DNA of 64,000 nt from Streptomyces galbus (GCF_005280195.1 NZ_SZPR01000010.1:245787-309786); one strand, 5' to 3'; numbered from the stretch's first letter, positions 43,371-52,584 are shown. Notes: a model not told the origin generated them from the letters alone. Numbers and translations are program-made.

Positions 43371-44252
43371 TCAGGGGGCGAGGATCACCGAGCGGGTGAG
43401 GTGGCGGGGGCGGTCCGGGTCCAGGCCGCGGGCGGCGGCGACCGCGACGGCGAGCCGCTGGGCGAGGACGAGTTCGGCGAGCGGGTCGAGCCGGCCCGGC
43501 ACCCACGACGCGCCGGTGGCGCGGACCTGTTCGGCCAGTCCGTCGGGCGCCTCGCCGAACATCCAGGTCGCCGTGCCGGCCGTGGTGACGCTGATGGGGC
43601 CGTGCCGGTACTCCATCGCCGGGTACGCCTCCGCCCAGGACAGCGACGCCTCCCGCATCTTCAGCGCGGCCTCGCGGGCCAGGCCCACGGTCCAGCCGCG
43701 CCCGAGGAAGGTGAACTGCCCGCAGCCCACCAGCCCTTCGGGCAGCTCGGCCTCCAGCGCGGTGCGGGCGTCGGCGACCACGGCGTCGGTGTGCAGGCCC
43801 AGGTGGGCGCGCAGCAGGGTGAGGGCGGTGGTCGCGAACCGGGTCTGCACCACGGAGCGTTCGTCGGCGTCATCGAGCACCACGAGGTCGTCGGAGGCCG
43901 TCCCGACGGGGGTGTCCGGGTCCGCGGTGATCGCGGTCGTACGGGTGTGTCCGCGCAGGCGGGCCAGCAGGTCCAGCACCTCGGTGGTGGTGCCGGAGCG
44001 GGTGAGGGCGACGACCCGGTCGTAGCGGCGGCCGTGCGGGAACTCCGAGGCCGGGAACGCGTCGGTCTCCCCGGCGCCGCTGGTCTCGCGCAGGGCCGCC
44101 GCGGCCTGGCCCATGAAGTACGAGGTGCCGCAGCCGACGAACGCCACCCGCTCCCCCGGTGCGGGCAACGCCGCCGCGTGCTCGGCGACCCGGGCGGCGG
44201 CCCGGGTCCAGCAGGCGGGCTGGTCGCGCAGTTCGTCCTCGACGTGGGTCAT
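43371..44252 (-). CDS. SIS-domain sugar isomerase/deaminase (AgaS-like)
   Basis: A 293-residue protein with two SIS domains, each binding a phosphosugar. CGTSYF and TRSGTTTEV in the first and FLGRGW plus EAYPAMEYRHGP in the second are the hallmark loops, as in AgaS, which converts galactosamine 6-phosphate to tagatose 6-phosphate and ammonia, and in GlmS-type isomerases. The ATG at 44252 follows GGGAGGGG. Together with the downstream aldolase and the divergent DeoR regulator it forms a compact sugar-phosphate module that lacks a transporter or kinase in this window. Confidence 0.88.
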   Translation of the reverse strand: MTHVEDELRDQPACWTRAAARVAEHAAALPAPGERVAFVGCGTSYFMGQAAAALRETSGAGETDAFPASEFPHGRRYDRVVALTRSGTTTEVLDLLARLRGHTRTTAITADPDTPVGTASDDLVVLDDADERSVVQTRFATTALTLLRAHLGLHTDAVVADARTALEAELPEGLVGCGQFTFLGRGWTVGLAREAALKMREASLSWAEAYPAMEYRHGPISVTTAGTATWMFGEAPDGLAEQVRATGASWVPGRLDPLAELVLAQRLAVAVAAARGLDPDRPRHLTRSVILAP

Positions 44253-44343
44253 GCCGTACCCCTCCCGAGCGATGATTGTTCCTGCACGGTAGTGCCACCT
44301 TTCGCGCAACTTCAAGCATGGGGACGGGATGCGGATGCGTTAG

Positions 44344-44360
44344 GGTCACCGGAAGTGACC
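44344..44360. promoter_or_regulatory. GGTCAC-N5-GTGACC operator at the DeoR-type start
   Basis: Perfect 6-bp arms separated by 5 bp lie 16 bp before the DeoR-type ATG and overlap a TTAGGG -10-like element. It would be a good site for autorepression and for control of the divergent SIS isomerase. Confidence 0.55.
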
Positions 44361-44376
44361 GGGGAACGGAGGCCGG

Positions 44377-45156
44377 ATGTCGCGGGACGCCCGCTGGAAG
44401 GCGCTGCTGGAGCTGCTCGTGGAGCGCGGCCGGCTGGACGTCGAGGAGGCGGCCGCCGAGCTGGAGGTGTCGGCGGCGACCATCCGGCGCGACCTGGACG
44501 GGCTCGCGGAGCAGCAGATGCTGGTGCGCACCCGGGGCGGCGCGGTGGTCCACGGGGTGTCGTACGAACTGCCGTTGCGCTACAAGACGGCCCGGCACGC
44601 CTCGGAGAAGCAGCGCATCGCGCGGGCGGTCGCCGATCTGGTCGCGCCGGGCGAGGCGGTCGGGCTGACCGGCGGTACGACCACCACGGAGGTGGCCCGT
44701 GCCCTGGCCGTGCGCGCGGACCTCGCCACCGGCTCACCGGCCCTGACGATCGTGACCAACGCGCTCAACATCGCCAACGAGCTGGCGGTGCGCCCCCAGT
44801 TCAAGATCGTGGTGACGGGCGGGGTGGCGCGGGCGCAGTCCTACGAACTCGTCGGGCCGCTGGCCGACGGGGTGTTGGGGCGCATCACGCTGGACGTGGC
44901 GGTGCTCGGGGTGGGGGCCTTCGACGTCGCGCACGGTGCCGCCGCCCATGACGAGGCGGAGGCGGCGGTCAACCGGATGCTGTGCGAACGGGCCGAACGC
45001 GTCGTGGTCGCCGCCGACTCCAGCAAGCTCGGCCGCCGGGCCTTCGCCGGCATCTGCGCGACTGCGGCGGTGGGCACGCTGGTCACGGACACGACGGCCG
45101 ACGCGGAGACGGTACGCCGGTTCGAGGCGGCGGGCGTACGCGTGATCGTGGTCTGA
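44377..45156 (+). CDS. DeoR-family transcriptional regulator (AgaR-like)
   Basis: A 259-residue repressor. The N-terminal winged HTH (LDVEEAAAELEVSAATIRRDLDGLAEQ) is followed by the DeoR sensor domain with GLTGGTTTTEVARAL, IVTNALNIA and AADSSKLG. AgaR-type proteins sense an amino-sugar or tagatose phosphate. The ATG at 44377 is set by the end of coding character. It is divergent from the SIS isomerase and aldolase and is the natural regulator of that operon. A 12-bp perfect hairpin terminates it against the convergent exporter gene. Confidence 0.92.
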   Translation: MSRDARWKALLELLVERGRLDVEEAAAELEVSAATIRRDLDGLAEQQMLVRTRGGAVVHGVSYELPLRYKTARHASEKQRIARAVADLVAPGEAVGLTGGTTTTEVARALAVRADLATGSPALTIVTNALNIANELAVRPQFKIVVTGGVARAQSYELVGPLADGVLGRITLDVAVLGVGAFDVAHGAAAHDEAEAAVNRMLCERAERVVVAADSSKLGRRAFAGICATAAVGTLVTDTTADAETVRRFEAAGVRVIVV

Positions 45157-45241
45157 ACGGACCGGGCGGCCGCCCGCCCGGCGCATGCGCCTCGCTCCAC
45201 GGGGCCGGCCGCCGACCCGGGCGTGCGCCCCCGCTCCCCAC

Positions 45242-45274
45242 GGGCCGGCGCCCGAGTGGGGCGGGCGCCGGCCC
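45242..45274. terminator. Bidirectional hairpin terminator
   Basis: A 12-bp perfect stem (arm GGGCCGGCGCCC) with a 9-base loop, between the convergent DeoR-type gene (ending 45156) and exporter gene (ending 45403). Confidence 0.75.
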
Positions 45275-45402
45275 TGCGGCGAAGAGTTCTCGGCCGCGCC
45301 CAAGGTGTGCCCGACGCGGCACCGGGGTTAACCGCGGCCGTCACGGGGCAGCACGGGGGCGACGCGAGACCCTCCGTAGGGGGAAGTGCGGGCCGGAGCC
45401 CC

Positions 45403-47838
45403 TCAGTCGCCCGGGTGCGCCAGGGCGATGTCGTGACCGTCCATGTCGCCCCCGACGTCGATCCCCGCCGCCTGGGGCGGGTAGCCGGTGGCGATGACCG
45501 TGTAGGCGCCCGTGTCGAGGTCGGAGAAGGCGTAGGCCCCGTCCGGGCCGGTGGTCGTCGTGGCGACGACGTTGCCGGCGGCGTCGACCAGGGTGACCCG
45601 GGCGTCGCCCAGCGGGCCGCCCGCCGCGTGCACCGTGCCCCGCACCTGCGCGCCCGGCCGCAGTTCCACGTCGGCGCGGGTGGTCCCGCTATCCGCCATC
45701 TCGACGGGCAGGGCCAGCGGGCGGTGCTTGGGCGAACTGACCGCCAGGGTCACCGGTCCCGGGACCAGGTCGGTGAACGCGTACGCGCCGAGCCCGTCGG
45801 TGCGGGTCGTGGCCAGGACGTCGCCGCGCACGTCCGTCACGACGACGACCGCCCCGGCGACCGGTACCCCGCCGTCCGCGGAGCGCACGGTCCCGGCCAG
45901 CCCGCAGGTGCTGCCGAGCAGCACGTCGTGCGTCGCCGGGTCCGCGCCCACCACGATCGTGGTCGCCTGGGGCTGGTGTCCCTCGGCGGCGGCGATGAGG
46001 ACGTACGTCCCCTCCCCCGGCGCCTCGACGGTGTACGCGCCCCGGGCGTCGGCGACCGCGCGGTCCACCTGGCGTCCGCCGAGCGAGATCAGGGTGACGG
46101 CGGCCCCGGCGACCGGGGAGTTCCCGGCGCCGCGCACGTGTCCGCGCACCGGGTGCCCGCCGGCCCGGCCGCCCTCGGCCAGCCCGGGCACCGTGGCGAC
46201 CAGTTCCGCGACGGCGCGGGCCAGCGGCACCGCGACCGCGGACCCGACCGTCCGCTCCGGCGGTTCCGTCCCCGGTGCCGGGTCGGCCCTCGGTCCGTCG
46301 ATCCCCACTGCGCTCCTCGCCTTCTCGTCCGTCCGCGCCGTGTCCGTCGGTGGTGCGCCTGCCACGGCCGGCGCCGCGGTGGGGGACACCGCGGCTTCCC
46401 TCGCCCCGCCCGTCGCCGCCCTCCCCCGGCCCGGGAGGAACGCGGCGACCACCAGGGCCAGCACAGCCGCTCCCGAGCCGATCGCCATGACCGTCCTGAA
46501 GCCGTCCCGCGAGGGCAGCGCCAGCGAGCCGAAGGGCGTGGTCATCCGCGCCAGGACCACGCCGGCGACAGCACTGGCCACCGCGGTGCCGATGGACCGC
46601 ATCAGGGTGTTGAGGCTGTTGGCCGCGGCCGTCTCCGAGGCGTCCACCGCGCCCATGATCAGCGCGGGCATCGCACCGTAGGCGAACCCGATGCCGGCGC
46701 CGATCACGCAGGAGACCAGGACCAGGTGCCAGACCTCGGCCATCAGGACGACGGCGAGCGCGTACCCGGCGGCGACCACGACCGCCCCGGTCATCAGGGT
46801 GACCTTGGGGCCCGCCGTCCTGGACAGGGCCGCGGAGAGGGGCGCCACGGCCATCATCACCAGGCCCGCCGGGGCCATGACCAGACCGGCGTCCAGGAGC
46901 GACCTGCCGAGGCCGTAGCCGGTAACCTCGGGAAGCTGCAGGAGCTGGGGCAGGACCAGGGACATGGCGAACATGGAGAACCCGAAGGCCGTCGACGCCA
47001 GGTTGGTCACCAGGACCTGACGTCGGGCGGTGGTGCGCAGGTCCACCAGGGGCTCGCGCACGCGCAGTTCGAGCACACCCCACAGCAGCAGCACCACGAC
47101 CGCGGCGGCGAACAGACCGAGCGTCGTCGCGCTGCCCCAGCCCCAGTCGCCGCCCTTGGATATCGCGAGCAGCAGGCAGACCAGCCCGGCCGCCATGCCG
47201 AGCGCGCCGACGGCGTCGAACCGCCCACCGCCGCGCACCGCCGACTCGGGCACGACGAGCGGCACCAGTACCCCGGCGACGGCGCCGAGTGCGGCGGACG
47301 TCCAGAACAGCGCGTGCCAGTCGAGGTGATCGGCGATGAGCGCGGCGGCGGGCAGGCCGAGCGCGCCGCCGACCCCGAGCGAGGCGCTCATCAGGGCGGT
47401 GGCGGCCCCGAGCCGCTCGGCGGGCAGTTCGTCGCGCATGATGCTGATGCCGAGCGGGATCACCCCGGAGGCCAGGCCCTGCAGCGCCCGCCCGGCGATC
47501 GTCCAGGCCAGCGAGTCGCTGAGCGCGGCCGTGACCGATCCGGCGACCAGCAGCGCGATGCTGACCAGCAACATCCGTCGCTTGCCGTACATGTCGCCGA
47601 GCCGGCCCGTCACGGGGGTCGCCACCGCGGCGGCGAGCAGGGTGGCGGTGACGGCCCAGGCGGCGTCGGAGGCCGAGGCGTGCAGCAGCCGGGGCAGTTC
47701 GGGGACGATCGGGATCACCAGGGTCTGCATCAGCGCGACCACGATCCCGCCGAAGGCCAGCACGGCGACGACGAGGGGGGCGCGCCCGCCGGCGACCGGC
47801 TCCCCCGCCTCCGCGGGCCGGGGGTGCGCTGGGGACAT
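45403..47838 (-). CDS. DHA2-family MFS exporter fused to three C-terminal Ig-like (carboxypeptidase regulatory) repeats
   Basis: An 811-residue fusion. Residues about 20-475 form a 14-TM exporter (PELPRLLHASASDAAW, GRLGDMYGKRRM motif A). A charged Ala/Pro linker (475-565) leads into three repeats of about 80 residues (566-645, 650-725, 730-811), each with the beta-sandwich pattern VRGxVRGxGxxPVAGAxVTL... YxVxAPGxGxYVLxA of CarboxypepD_reg/Cna-B-type domains. With 14 helices both ends lie in the cytoplasm unless the topology differs, which makes the soluble repeats puzzling. The ATG at 47838 follows GGAGG. No regulator adjoins it. Confidence 0.88.
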   Translation of the reverse strand: MSPAHPRPAEAGEPVAGGRAPLVVAVLAFGGIVVALMQTLVIPIVPELPRLLHASASDAAWAVTATLLAAAVATPVTGRLGDMYGKRRMLLVSIALLVAGSVTAALSDSLAWTIAGRALQGLASGVIPLGISIMRDELPAERLGAATALMSASLGVGGALGLPAAALIADHLDWHALFWTSAALGAVAGVLVPLVVPESAVRGGGRFDAVGALGMAAGLVCLLLAISKGGDWGWGSATTLGLFAAAVVVLLLWGVLELRVREPLVDLRTTARRQVLVTNLASTAFGFSMFAMSLVLPQLLQLPEVTGYGLGRSLLDAGLVMAPAGLVMMAVAPLSAALSRTAGPKVTLMTGAVVVAAGYALAVVLMAEVWHLVLVSCVIGAGIGFAYGAMPALIMGAVDASETAAANSLNTLMRSIGTAVASAVAGVVLARMTTPFGSLALPSRDGFRTVMAIGSGAAVLALVVAAFLPGRGRAATGGAREAAVSPTAAPAVAGAPPTDTARTDEKARSAVGIDGPRADPAPGTEPPERTVGSAVAVPLARAVAELVATVPGLAEGGRAGGHPVRGHVRGAGNSPVAGAAVTLISLGGRQVDRAVADARGAYTVEAPGEGTYVLIAAAEGHQPQATTIVVGADPATHDVLLGSTCGLAGTVRSADGGVPVAGAVVVVTDVRGDVLATTRTDGLGAYAFTDLVPGPVTLAVSSPKHRPLALPVEMADSGTTRADVELRPGAQVRGTVHAAGGPLGDARVTLVDAAGNVVATTTTGPDGAYAFSDLDTGAYTVIATGYPPQAAGIDVGGDMDGHDIALAHPGD

Positions 47839-47902
47839 GGCCGGCCTCCGTGGGCGGTCTCGGGCCTGCACGACGTCCCCAGAATCTAGGGCCTTTGATT
47901 GA

Positions 47903-47915
47903 CTGGAGCAACCAG
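47903..47915. promoter_or_regulatory. CTGG-N5-CCAG inverted repeat before the exporter
   Basis: The short palindrome lies in the only AT-richer stretch upstream of the exporter start, next to TAGATT (47884-47889, minus strand), a possible -10. It may be a regulator site. Confidence 0.3.
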
Positions 47916-47978
47916 AGTTTCGGTGCGCACGACGTGAACGTTCCGTGCGGACACGGGTTGGGACGGACCCGCGAACGC

Positions 47979-48016
47979 CGGAAGGGGCGCCCCCGGCCCG
48001 GCGGGCGCCCCTTCCG
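47979..48016 (-). terminator. htpG terminator hairpin
   Basis: A 14-bp perfect stem (arm CGGAAGGGGCGCCC) with a 10-base loop begins 12 bp after the htpG stop on the minus strand. Confidence 0.8.
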
Positions 48017-48027
48017 TCCCCGGGGGT

Positions 48028-49929
48028 CTAGAGCGCGCGCTCCAGCCGTTCCGCGACGAGCCTCACGAACTTGCCCGGTTCCTTCGGCCGGCCGCCCTCG
48101 GCCAACACCGCGAGGCCGTGCAGCAGTTCGGCGGTGTCGACCAGGCCGGAGCGGTCCTCGCGCTCCTTGTACGCCTGGTTCAGCCCCTTCACCAGCAGGT
48201 GGTCCGGGTTGAGTTCGAGGATGCGCTTGGTCTGCGGCACCTCCTGGCCCATCGCGCGGTACATGCTCTCCAGGGCCGGCGTGAGGTCGTGGGCGTCGGA
48301 GACCACGCACGCCGGGGAGACGGTGAGCCGCGACGACAGGCGCACGTCCTTCACCTCGTCGCCGAGCTGCTCCTTCATCCAGCCGAGCAGCCCGGCGAAC
48401 TCCTCGCCCTGCTTCTCGCGTTCCTCGCCGGCCGCGTCGTCGCCCTGCGCGTCCAGGTCGACCTCGCCCTTGGCGACCGAGCGCAGCCGCTTGCCCTCGA
48501 ACTCGCCGACCGCGTCGACCCACACCTCGTCGACCGGGTCGGTCAGCAGCAGCACCTCGACGCCCTTGGCCCGGAACGCCTCCATGTGCGGGGAGTTCTC
48601 GATGCTCTCCCGGGACTCGCCGGTCATGTAGTAGATGTCGTCCTGGCCGTCCCGCATCCGCTCCACGTACTGCTGGAGGGTGGTCGGCTCGTCCTCCGCG
48701 TGCGTGCTGGCGAAGGTGGCCACCGCGAGGATCGCGTCGCGGTTCTCGGGGTCGCCGAGCAGGCCCTCCTTCACCACCGCGCCGAACTCACGCCAGAACG
48801 TGGCGTAGCGCTCGGCGTCCTTCGCCTTGAGGTCCTTCACGGTGGACAGGACCTTCTTGGTCAGCCGGCGCTGGATCATCCGGATGTGCCGGTCCTGCTG
48901 GAGGATCTCGCGGGAGACGTTGAGCGAGAGGTCCTGCGCGTCGACGACCCCCTTGACGAAGCGCAGGTACGGCGGCAGCAGCGCCTCGCAGTCGTCCATG
49001 ATCAGGACGCGCTTGACGTAGAGCTGGAGCCCGCGCCGGTAGCCCTGGGTGAACAGGTCGTGCAGGGCGTGCTCGGGCAGGAACAGCAGCGCCTGGTACT
49101 CGAAGGTGCCCTCGGCCTGGAGCCGGACGGTCTCCAGCGGCGGGCGCCAGTCGTGGCCCACGTGCTTGTACAGCTCGTGGTACTCCTCGTCCGACACCTC
49201 GTCCCGGGAGCGCGCCCACAGCGCCTTCATCGAGTTGAGCGTCTCCGGCTCGGGGGTCTCCTCGCCCTCGCCCTGCTTCTCCGGGGTCATCCGGACGGGC
49301 CAGGTGATGAAGTCGGAGTACCGCTTGACGATCTCGCGGATCTTCCAGGGCGAGGTGTAGTCGTGGAGCTGGTTCTCGGGGTCGGCGGGCTTGAGATGCA
49401 GGGTGACGGACGTGCCCTGCGGGGCGTCGTCGACGGTCTCCAGGGTGTACGTGCCCTCGCCGCGCGACGACCAACGGGTGCCCCGGTCCTCCCCGGCCCG
49501 CCGGGTCACCAACGTCATCTCGTCGGCCACCATGAAGCCCGAGTAGAAGCCGACGCCGAACTGGCCGATCAGCCCCTCGGCGCCGGCCGCGTCCTTGGCC
49601 TCCTGGAGCTCCTTGAGGAACTGGGCGGTGCCGGAGTGGGCGATGGTGCCGATGAGCTGCCCGACCTCCTCGTACGACATCCCGATGCCGTTGTCGCGCA
49701 CGGTGAGCGTACGGGCCTCGGGGTCGGTCTCGATCTCGATGTGCAGGTCGGAGGTGTCGACGTCGAGGCCGTCGTCGCGCAGGGCGGCCAGGCGCAGCTT
49801 GTCCAGCGCGTCGGAGGCGTTGGAGACGAGCTCGCGCAGGAACACATCCTTGTTCGAGTAGACCGAGTGGATCATCAGCTGGAGCAGCTGACGCGCCTCT
49901 ACCTGGAACTCAAACGTTTCGGTCGGCAT
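48028..49929 (-). CDS. htpG: Molecular chaperone HtpG (Hsp90)
   Basis: A 633-residue bacterial Hsp90, the family length, that remodels client proteins with ATP. The GHKL ATPase comes first: [10 protein letters not shown] (N box), [11 protein letters not shown] and [11 protein letters not shown] are intact within residues 30-140. The middle domain carries the catalytic loop around [12 protein letters not shown] with its Arg, and the C-terminal dimerisation domain ends near residue 630. The ATG at 49929 gives [19 protein letters not shown] at the N-terminus, exactly as in other HtpG proteins. It stands alone, ends in a strong hairpin and has no heat-shock genes beside it. No HspR- or CIRCE-like site was seen in the 138-bp upstream gap. 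Confidence 0.98.
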
Positions 49930-50067
49930 GGTTGGCTTCTACCTCACAGGTCCCACGGTCGCCGGATCTGGTGGGAATCACTGTAAAACACCAAGTCAGC
50001 CGGGGGCGCGGGTTGTTGCCACCCGCCGCGACGCGCCCCGGGTCCGGCGGGTGTCCCCGGCCGCCCG

Positions 50068-50769
50068 CTACGCCGCGAGCTGCGGGTACAGCAGGGCGAG
50101 GTCTCCGGAGAGACCGGCCTTGACCTGGCGCGTGACGTCGTCGGCCAGCACCTCGTGCGCCCCGGACTCCACCCCGTCCAGCGCGCGGGCGGCGACGTCG
50201 CGCGGGTCGGACTTCGGCGCGTCGACGTCCGCGGCCATGTCGGTGTCGACGTACCCCACGTGCAGCCCGGTCACCGCGATGCCCCGCGGGCGCAGCTCCA
50301 GGCGCAGGGAGTTGCTCTGCGACCACAGGGCCGCCTTGGAGGCGCTGTAGGGGCCCGCGACGCCCAGCCAGGAGAGCACCGAGTGGACGTTCAGCACGTG
50401 GCCGCCGCCGTTGCGCTCGATGACGGGGACGAAGGCCCGGGTGACCAGCAGCGGGCCGTAGAAGTTGGTCTCGAACGCGCGGCGCACGTCCTCCACCGGG
50501 GAGTCGAGGAACGAGCCGCCGAGCGAGACGCCGGCGTTGTTGACCAGGACGGTGACGTCCTGGGCCCGGGCGGCGGCCGCGGCGACCGAGTCGGGGTCGG
50601 TGACCTCCAGCGCCAGCGGCACGGCGTCGGGGTGGGTGACGGTGCGCGGGTCCCGGGCGGTGGCGTACACCTTGGCCGCCCCGCGGGCGAACAGCTCGTC
50701 CACGAAGGCCCGGCCGAGGCCGCGGCTGCCGCCGGTGACGAGGACGACGGCGCCCTTGATCGAGGTCAT
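50068..50769 (-). CDS. Short-chain dehydrogenase/reductase (SDR)
   Basis: A 233-residue classical SDR. TGGSRGLG binds the cofactor, VNNAG is next, then a serine in VHSVLSWLG and YSASKAAL as the Tyr-x-x-x-Lys pair. The Arg after the first Gly motif suggests NADP(H) preference, which is an inference. The substrate is unknown. The gap before it carries two copies of the same palindrome that lies before the TetR gene, so the TetR product should repress it. It is read in the same direction as the TetR gene but has its own operators and so its own promoter. Confidence 0.92.
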   Translation of the reverse strand: MTSIKGAVVLVTGGSRGLGRAFVDELFARGAAKVYATARDPRTVTHPDAVPLALEVTDPDSVAAAAARAQDVTVLVNNAGVSLGGSFLDSPVEDVRRAFETNFYGPLLVTRAFVPVIERNGGGHVLNVHSVLSWLGVAGPYSASKAALWSQSNSLRLELRPRGIAVTGLHVGYVDTDMAADVDAPKSDPRDVAARALDGVESGAHEVLADDVTRQVKAGLSGDLALLYPQLAA

Positions 50770-50810
50770 GTCAGCTCCACACGTGAGGGGATCCGGTGCC
50801 CGGAGACATC

Positions 50811-50828
50811 GGAAACCGATCGGTTTCC
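50811..50828. promoter_or_regulatory. TetR operator 1: GGAAACCGATCGGTTTCC
   Basis: A perfect 18-bp palindrome 41 bp upstream of the SDR start. Confidence 0.85.
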
Positions 50829-50834
50829 ATCAAG

Positions 50835-50852
50835 GTAAACCGATCGGTTTCC
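50835..50852. promoter_or_regulatory. TetR operator 2, same palindrome core
   Basis: AAACCGATCGGTTT (50837-50850) is perfect and the flanks nearly so. It lies 24 bp from operator 1 centre to centre, so two dimers could bind side by side. Confidence 0.8.
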
Positions 50853-50905
50853 GAACGCAAGGTTGGATTTTCAAATCGTCTGGCGGACCCTCGTCCGGGC
50901 AGCGC

Positions 50906-51475
50906 TCAGCGCATCCCCGCCGCGTCGAGCAGGGTGACCACCGTGGGGACCACGAGGTCCTCCAGGGTGTCCACGTGGATGCCCGCCCGGGCGGCGGCAC
51001 CGTCGAAGAGGAGCATCAGCTGACGGGCCAGCAGGCCGGGGTCCGACGCGCCGCCCCGCGCGGCCTCGGCGCGGAAGAAGGCCGCCAGCTCGTCCTTGAC
51101 GCGGCGCGCCACACGGCTGGCGGGATGGTCGTCGTCCTTGAGCTCGACCTGGACGGCCAGGTACGGGCAGCCCCGGTACCCGGGCAGCGTGGCCTGGGCG
51201 GCGGCGCGCTCGAAGACCGACAGCACGCGCGCGCGGGGCGGACGTCCGTCGTCGGGGTCGGGCAGCAGCCGCGCGGAGTAGTCGGCAGCGCGCCGTTCCA
51301 GGCTGGCCGCCAGCAGGTCGTCCTTGCTGTCGAACAACTGGTACAGGGAACGCTTGGACACCCCGGCGGCCTTGCACAGGGCCTCGACACCGACGGCGAC
51401 ACCCTCGCGGTAGACGAGGGCGGCCGTCGCGTCGAGCAGGCGGTCCCGGGAGGTCGGCTTCACCGGTGCGGTCAT
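50906..51475 (-). CDS. TetR-family repressor controlling the SDR
   Basis: A 189-residue repressor. The HTH (RDRLLDATAALVYREG to LYQLFDSKDDLL, residues 9-50) is canonical with VSKRSLYQLF as recognition helix; the rest is a helical ligand domain containing GYRGCPYLAV, seen in regulators responding to reactive or aromatic compounds. The ATG at 51475 has no clear ribosome site. Its own promoter has one copy of the GAAACCGATCGGTTTC palindrome and the SDR promoter has two, so it almost certainly autoregulates and represses the SDR. Confidence 0.92.
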   Translation of the reverse strand: MTAPVKPTSRDRLLDATAALVYREGVAVGVEALCKAAGVSKRSLYQLFDSKDDLLAASLERRAADYSARLLPDPDDGRPPRARVLSVFERAAAQATLPGYRGCPYLAVQVELKDDDHPASRVARRVKDELAAFFRAEAARGGASDPGLLARQLMLLFDGAAARAGIHVDTLEDLVVPTVVTLLDAAGMR

Positions 51476-51506
51476 GCCGCGAGGGTAACGCCGTCCGCCC
51501 CGGAAC

Positions 51507-51522
51507 GAAACCGATCGGTTTC
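51507..51522. promoter_or_regulatory. TetR operator 3: GAAACCGATCGGTTTC
   Basis: A perfect 16-bp palindrome 31 bp upstream of the TetR start, identical in core to operators 1 and 2. Confidence 0.85.
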
Positions 51523-51604
51523 CCGACGGCCGGAGCACTCGGCCGGCCCGGGCAGTCACGGCAGCCCGGCCAGGCCGAACCGGCCGACCCGGGCCGTCCG
51601 CCGG

Positions 51605-51790
51605 TCAGCTCGTCTGCATGGCCCGCTGGAAGGCGCGCATACAGGGGAAGCAGTGCCGGTCCGTCGGCTCACTCCCCGGTGGCCATTCCTGTTTCTTGTC
51701 GACGCCGCACAGGGTCGAGATCTTGTCGGTCGCGAGGACGTGCCACACCGGCTCGCCCGCGTCGTCGGAGCCACACCACATCTCGTGCAC
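51605..51790 (-). CDS. Small Cys-containing conserved protein (61 aa)
   Basis: A short soluble protein that I recognise only as a Streptomyces-type conserved family. It opens MHEMWCGSD (GTG-coded Met), then WHVLATDKISTLCG and a DRHCFPCMRAF ending. Four cysteines and histidines in CG...HC-x-x-C could bind a metal, most likely zinc, though this is not proven. The GTG at 51790 follows GGAGGGAG with 6-base spacing and is preferred to the longer ATG reading from 51829. No neighbour suggests a role. Confidence 0.7.
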   Translation of the reverse strand: MHEMWCGSDDAGEPVWHVLATDKISTLCGVDKKQEWPPGSEPTDRHCFPCMRAFQRAMQTS

Positions 51791-51957
51791 TCTCAGCTCC
51801 CTCCGGGAGACATCGAGGTCGACTCCCATCCCAGCACGGCCCCCTGGGGGACGGCTCCTCGGATCGGGCATGTGGGTGACACGCGCGGTCCCCCAGCCCA
51901 CACCACCCCCCTCCGCACCAGCACGGGCAGCGGCGCGCGAAGCCCCGCACGCAGCGC

Positions 51958-52584
51958 CTACACAGCCACGGCGGCAGGCGATCGCCGCCCCACCCAAGCC
52001 CACACCACCACCGAGCACACCGCCGCGAGCGCGCACCACGTCGAGACGAACTCCAGGCGCCACAGCGCCCCGCACACCAGCGCACCCACCGCGACCAGGA
52101 GCCCGAGCAGCACGAGCACCCGGTCGCCGGACAGCAGGAAGGCGCCGATCGTGGCCACGAGGTAGCCGGCGACGAGGAGCGGGGGATGGGGCAGCCCCAG
52201 CACGTAGCCGACGGTGTGGCCCCGGATCTCGGCGCGCACGGTCCGGGTGGCGAGGGCGTGGGCGAGGAAGGCGGCGGTCACGGCGCCCGACGCCAGGGGG
52301 AGCAGCAGCCGACGCCGGACCCGGTCCGGGACGGCGCACCACACGGCCACCGGCACCCACACCGCGAGCAGCGGCAGGGCGATGACGGCCCAGGCGAGGG
52401 TGGCGGGGCCGGTCCCCCCGCCGGTGTGCCAGACCCGGGCCTCGACCAGCTGGTGGGCGCCGAGCAGCAGGGGCAGTGCGGCGAGCGGCAGGTCACGGGC
52501 GTGCCGGGTGCGCGCCACACAGGCCGCGCCCACGGCGGCGACGGCGGTGCCCGCCACGAGATCTGCCGTCGCACTCCAGCACAT
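51958..52584 (-). CDS. Polytopic membrane protein (DUF6629-like)
   Basis: A 208-residue protein with seven probable helices evenly spaced from residue 6 to 195. The opening MCWSATADLVAGTAV and LPLLLGAHQLVEA match a Streptomyces membrane family that I recall as DUF6629; the function is unknown, and the 7-helix layout does not match a known transporter. HQLVE and the WHTGGG segment are the conserved-looking points. The ATG at 52584 follows AGGGCGGGGCG. It is read alone on the minus strand, divergent from the YbjJ-like MFS gene. Confidence 0.8.
   Translation of the reverse strand: MCWSATADLVAGTAVAAVGAACVARTRHARDLPLAALPLLLGAHQLVEARVWHTGGGTGPATLAWAVIALPLLAVWVPVAVWCAVPDRVRRRLLLPLASGAVTAAFLAHALATRTVRAEIRGHTVGYVLGLPHPPLLVAGYLVATIGAFLLSGDRVLVLLGLLVAVGALVCGALWRLEFVSTWCALAAVCSVVVWAWVGRRSPAAVAV

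Noticed and set aside
45223..47889. 888-codon plus-strand frame over the exporter
   Set aside because: It is antisense to a clear 14-TM exporter and its residues are typical of a shadow frame.
48118..49986. 622-codon plus-strand frame over htpG
   Set aside because: htpG is unambiguous on the other strand; the frame lacks any recognisable domain.
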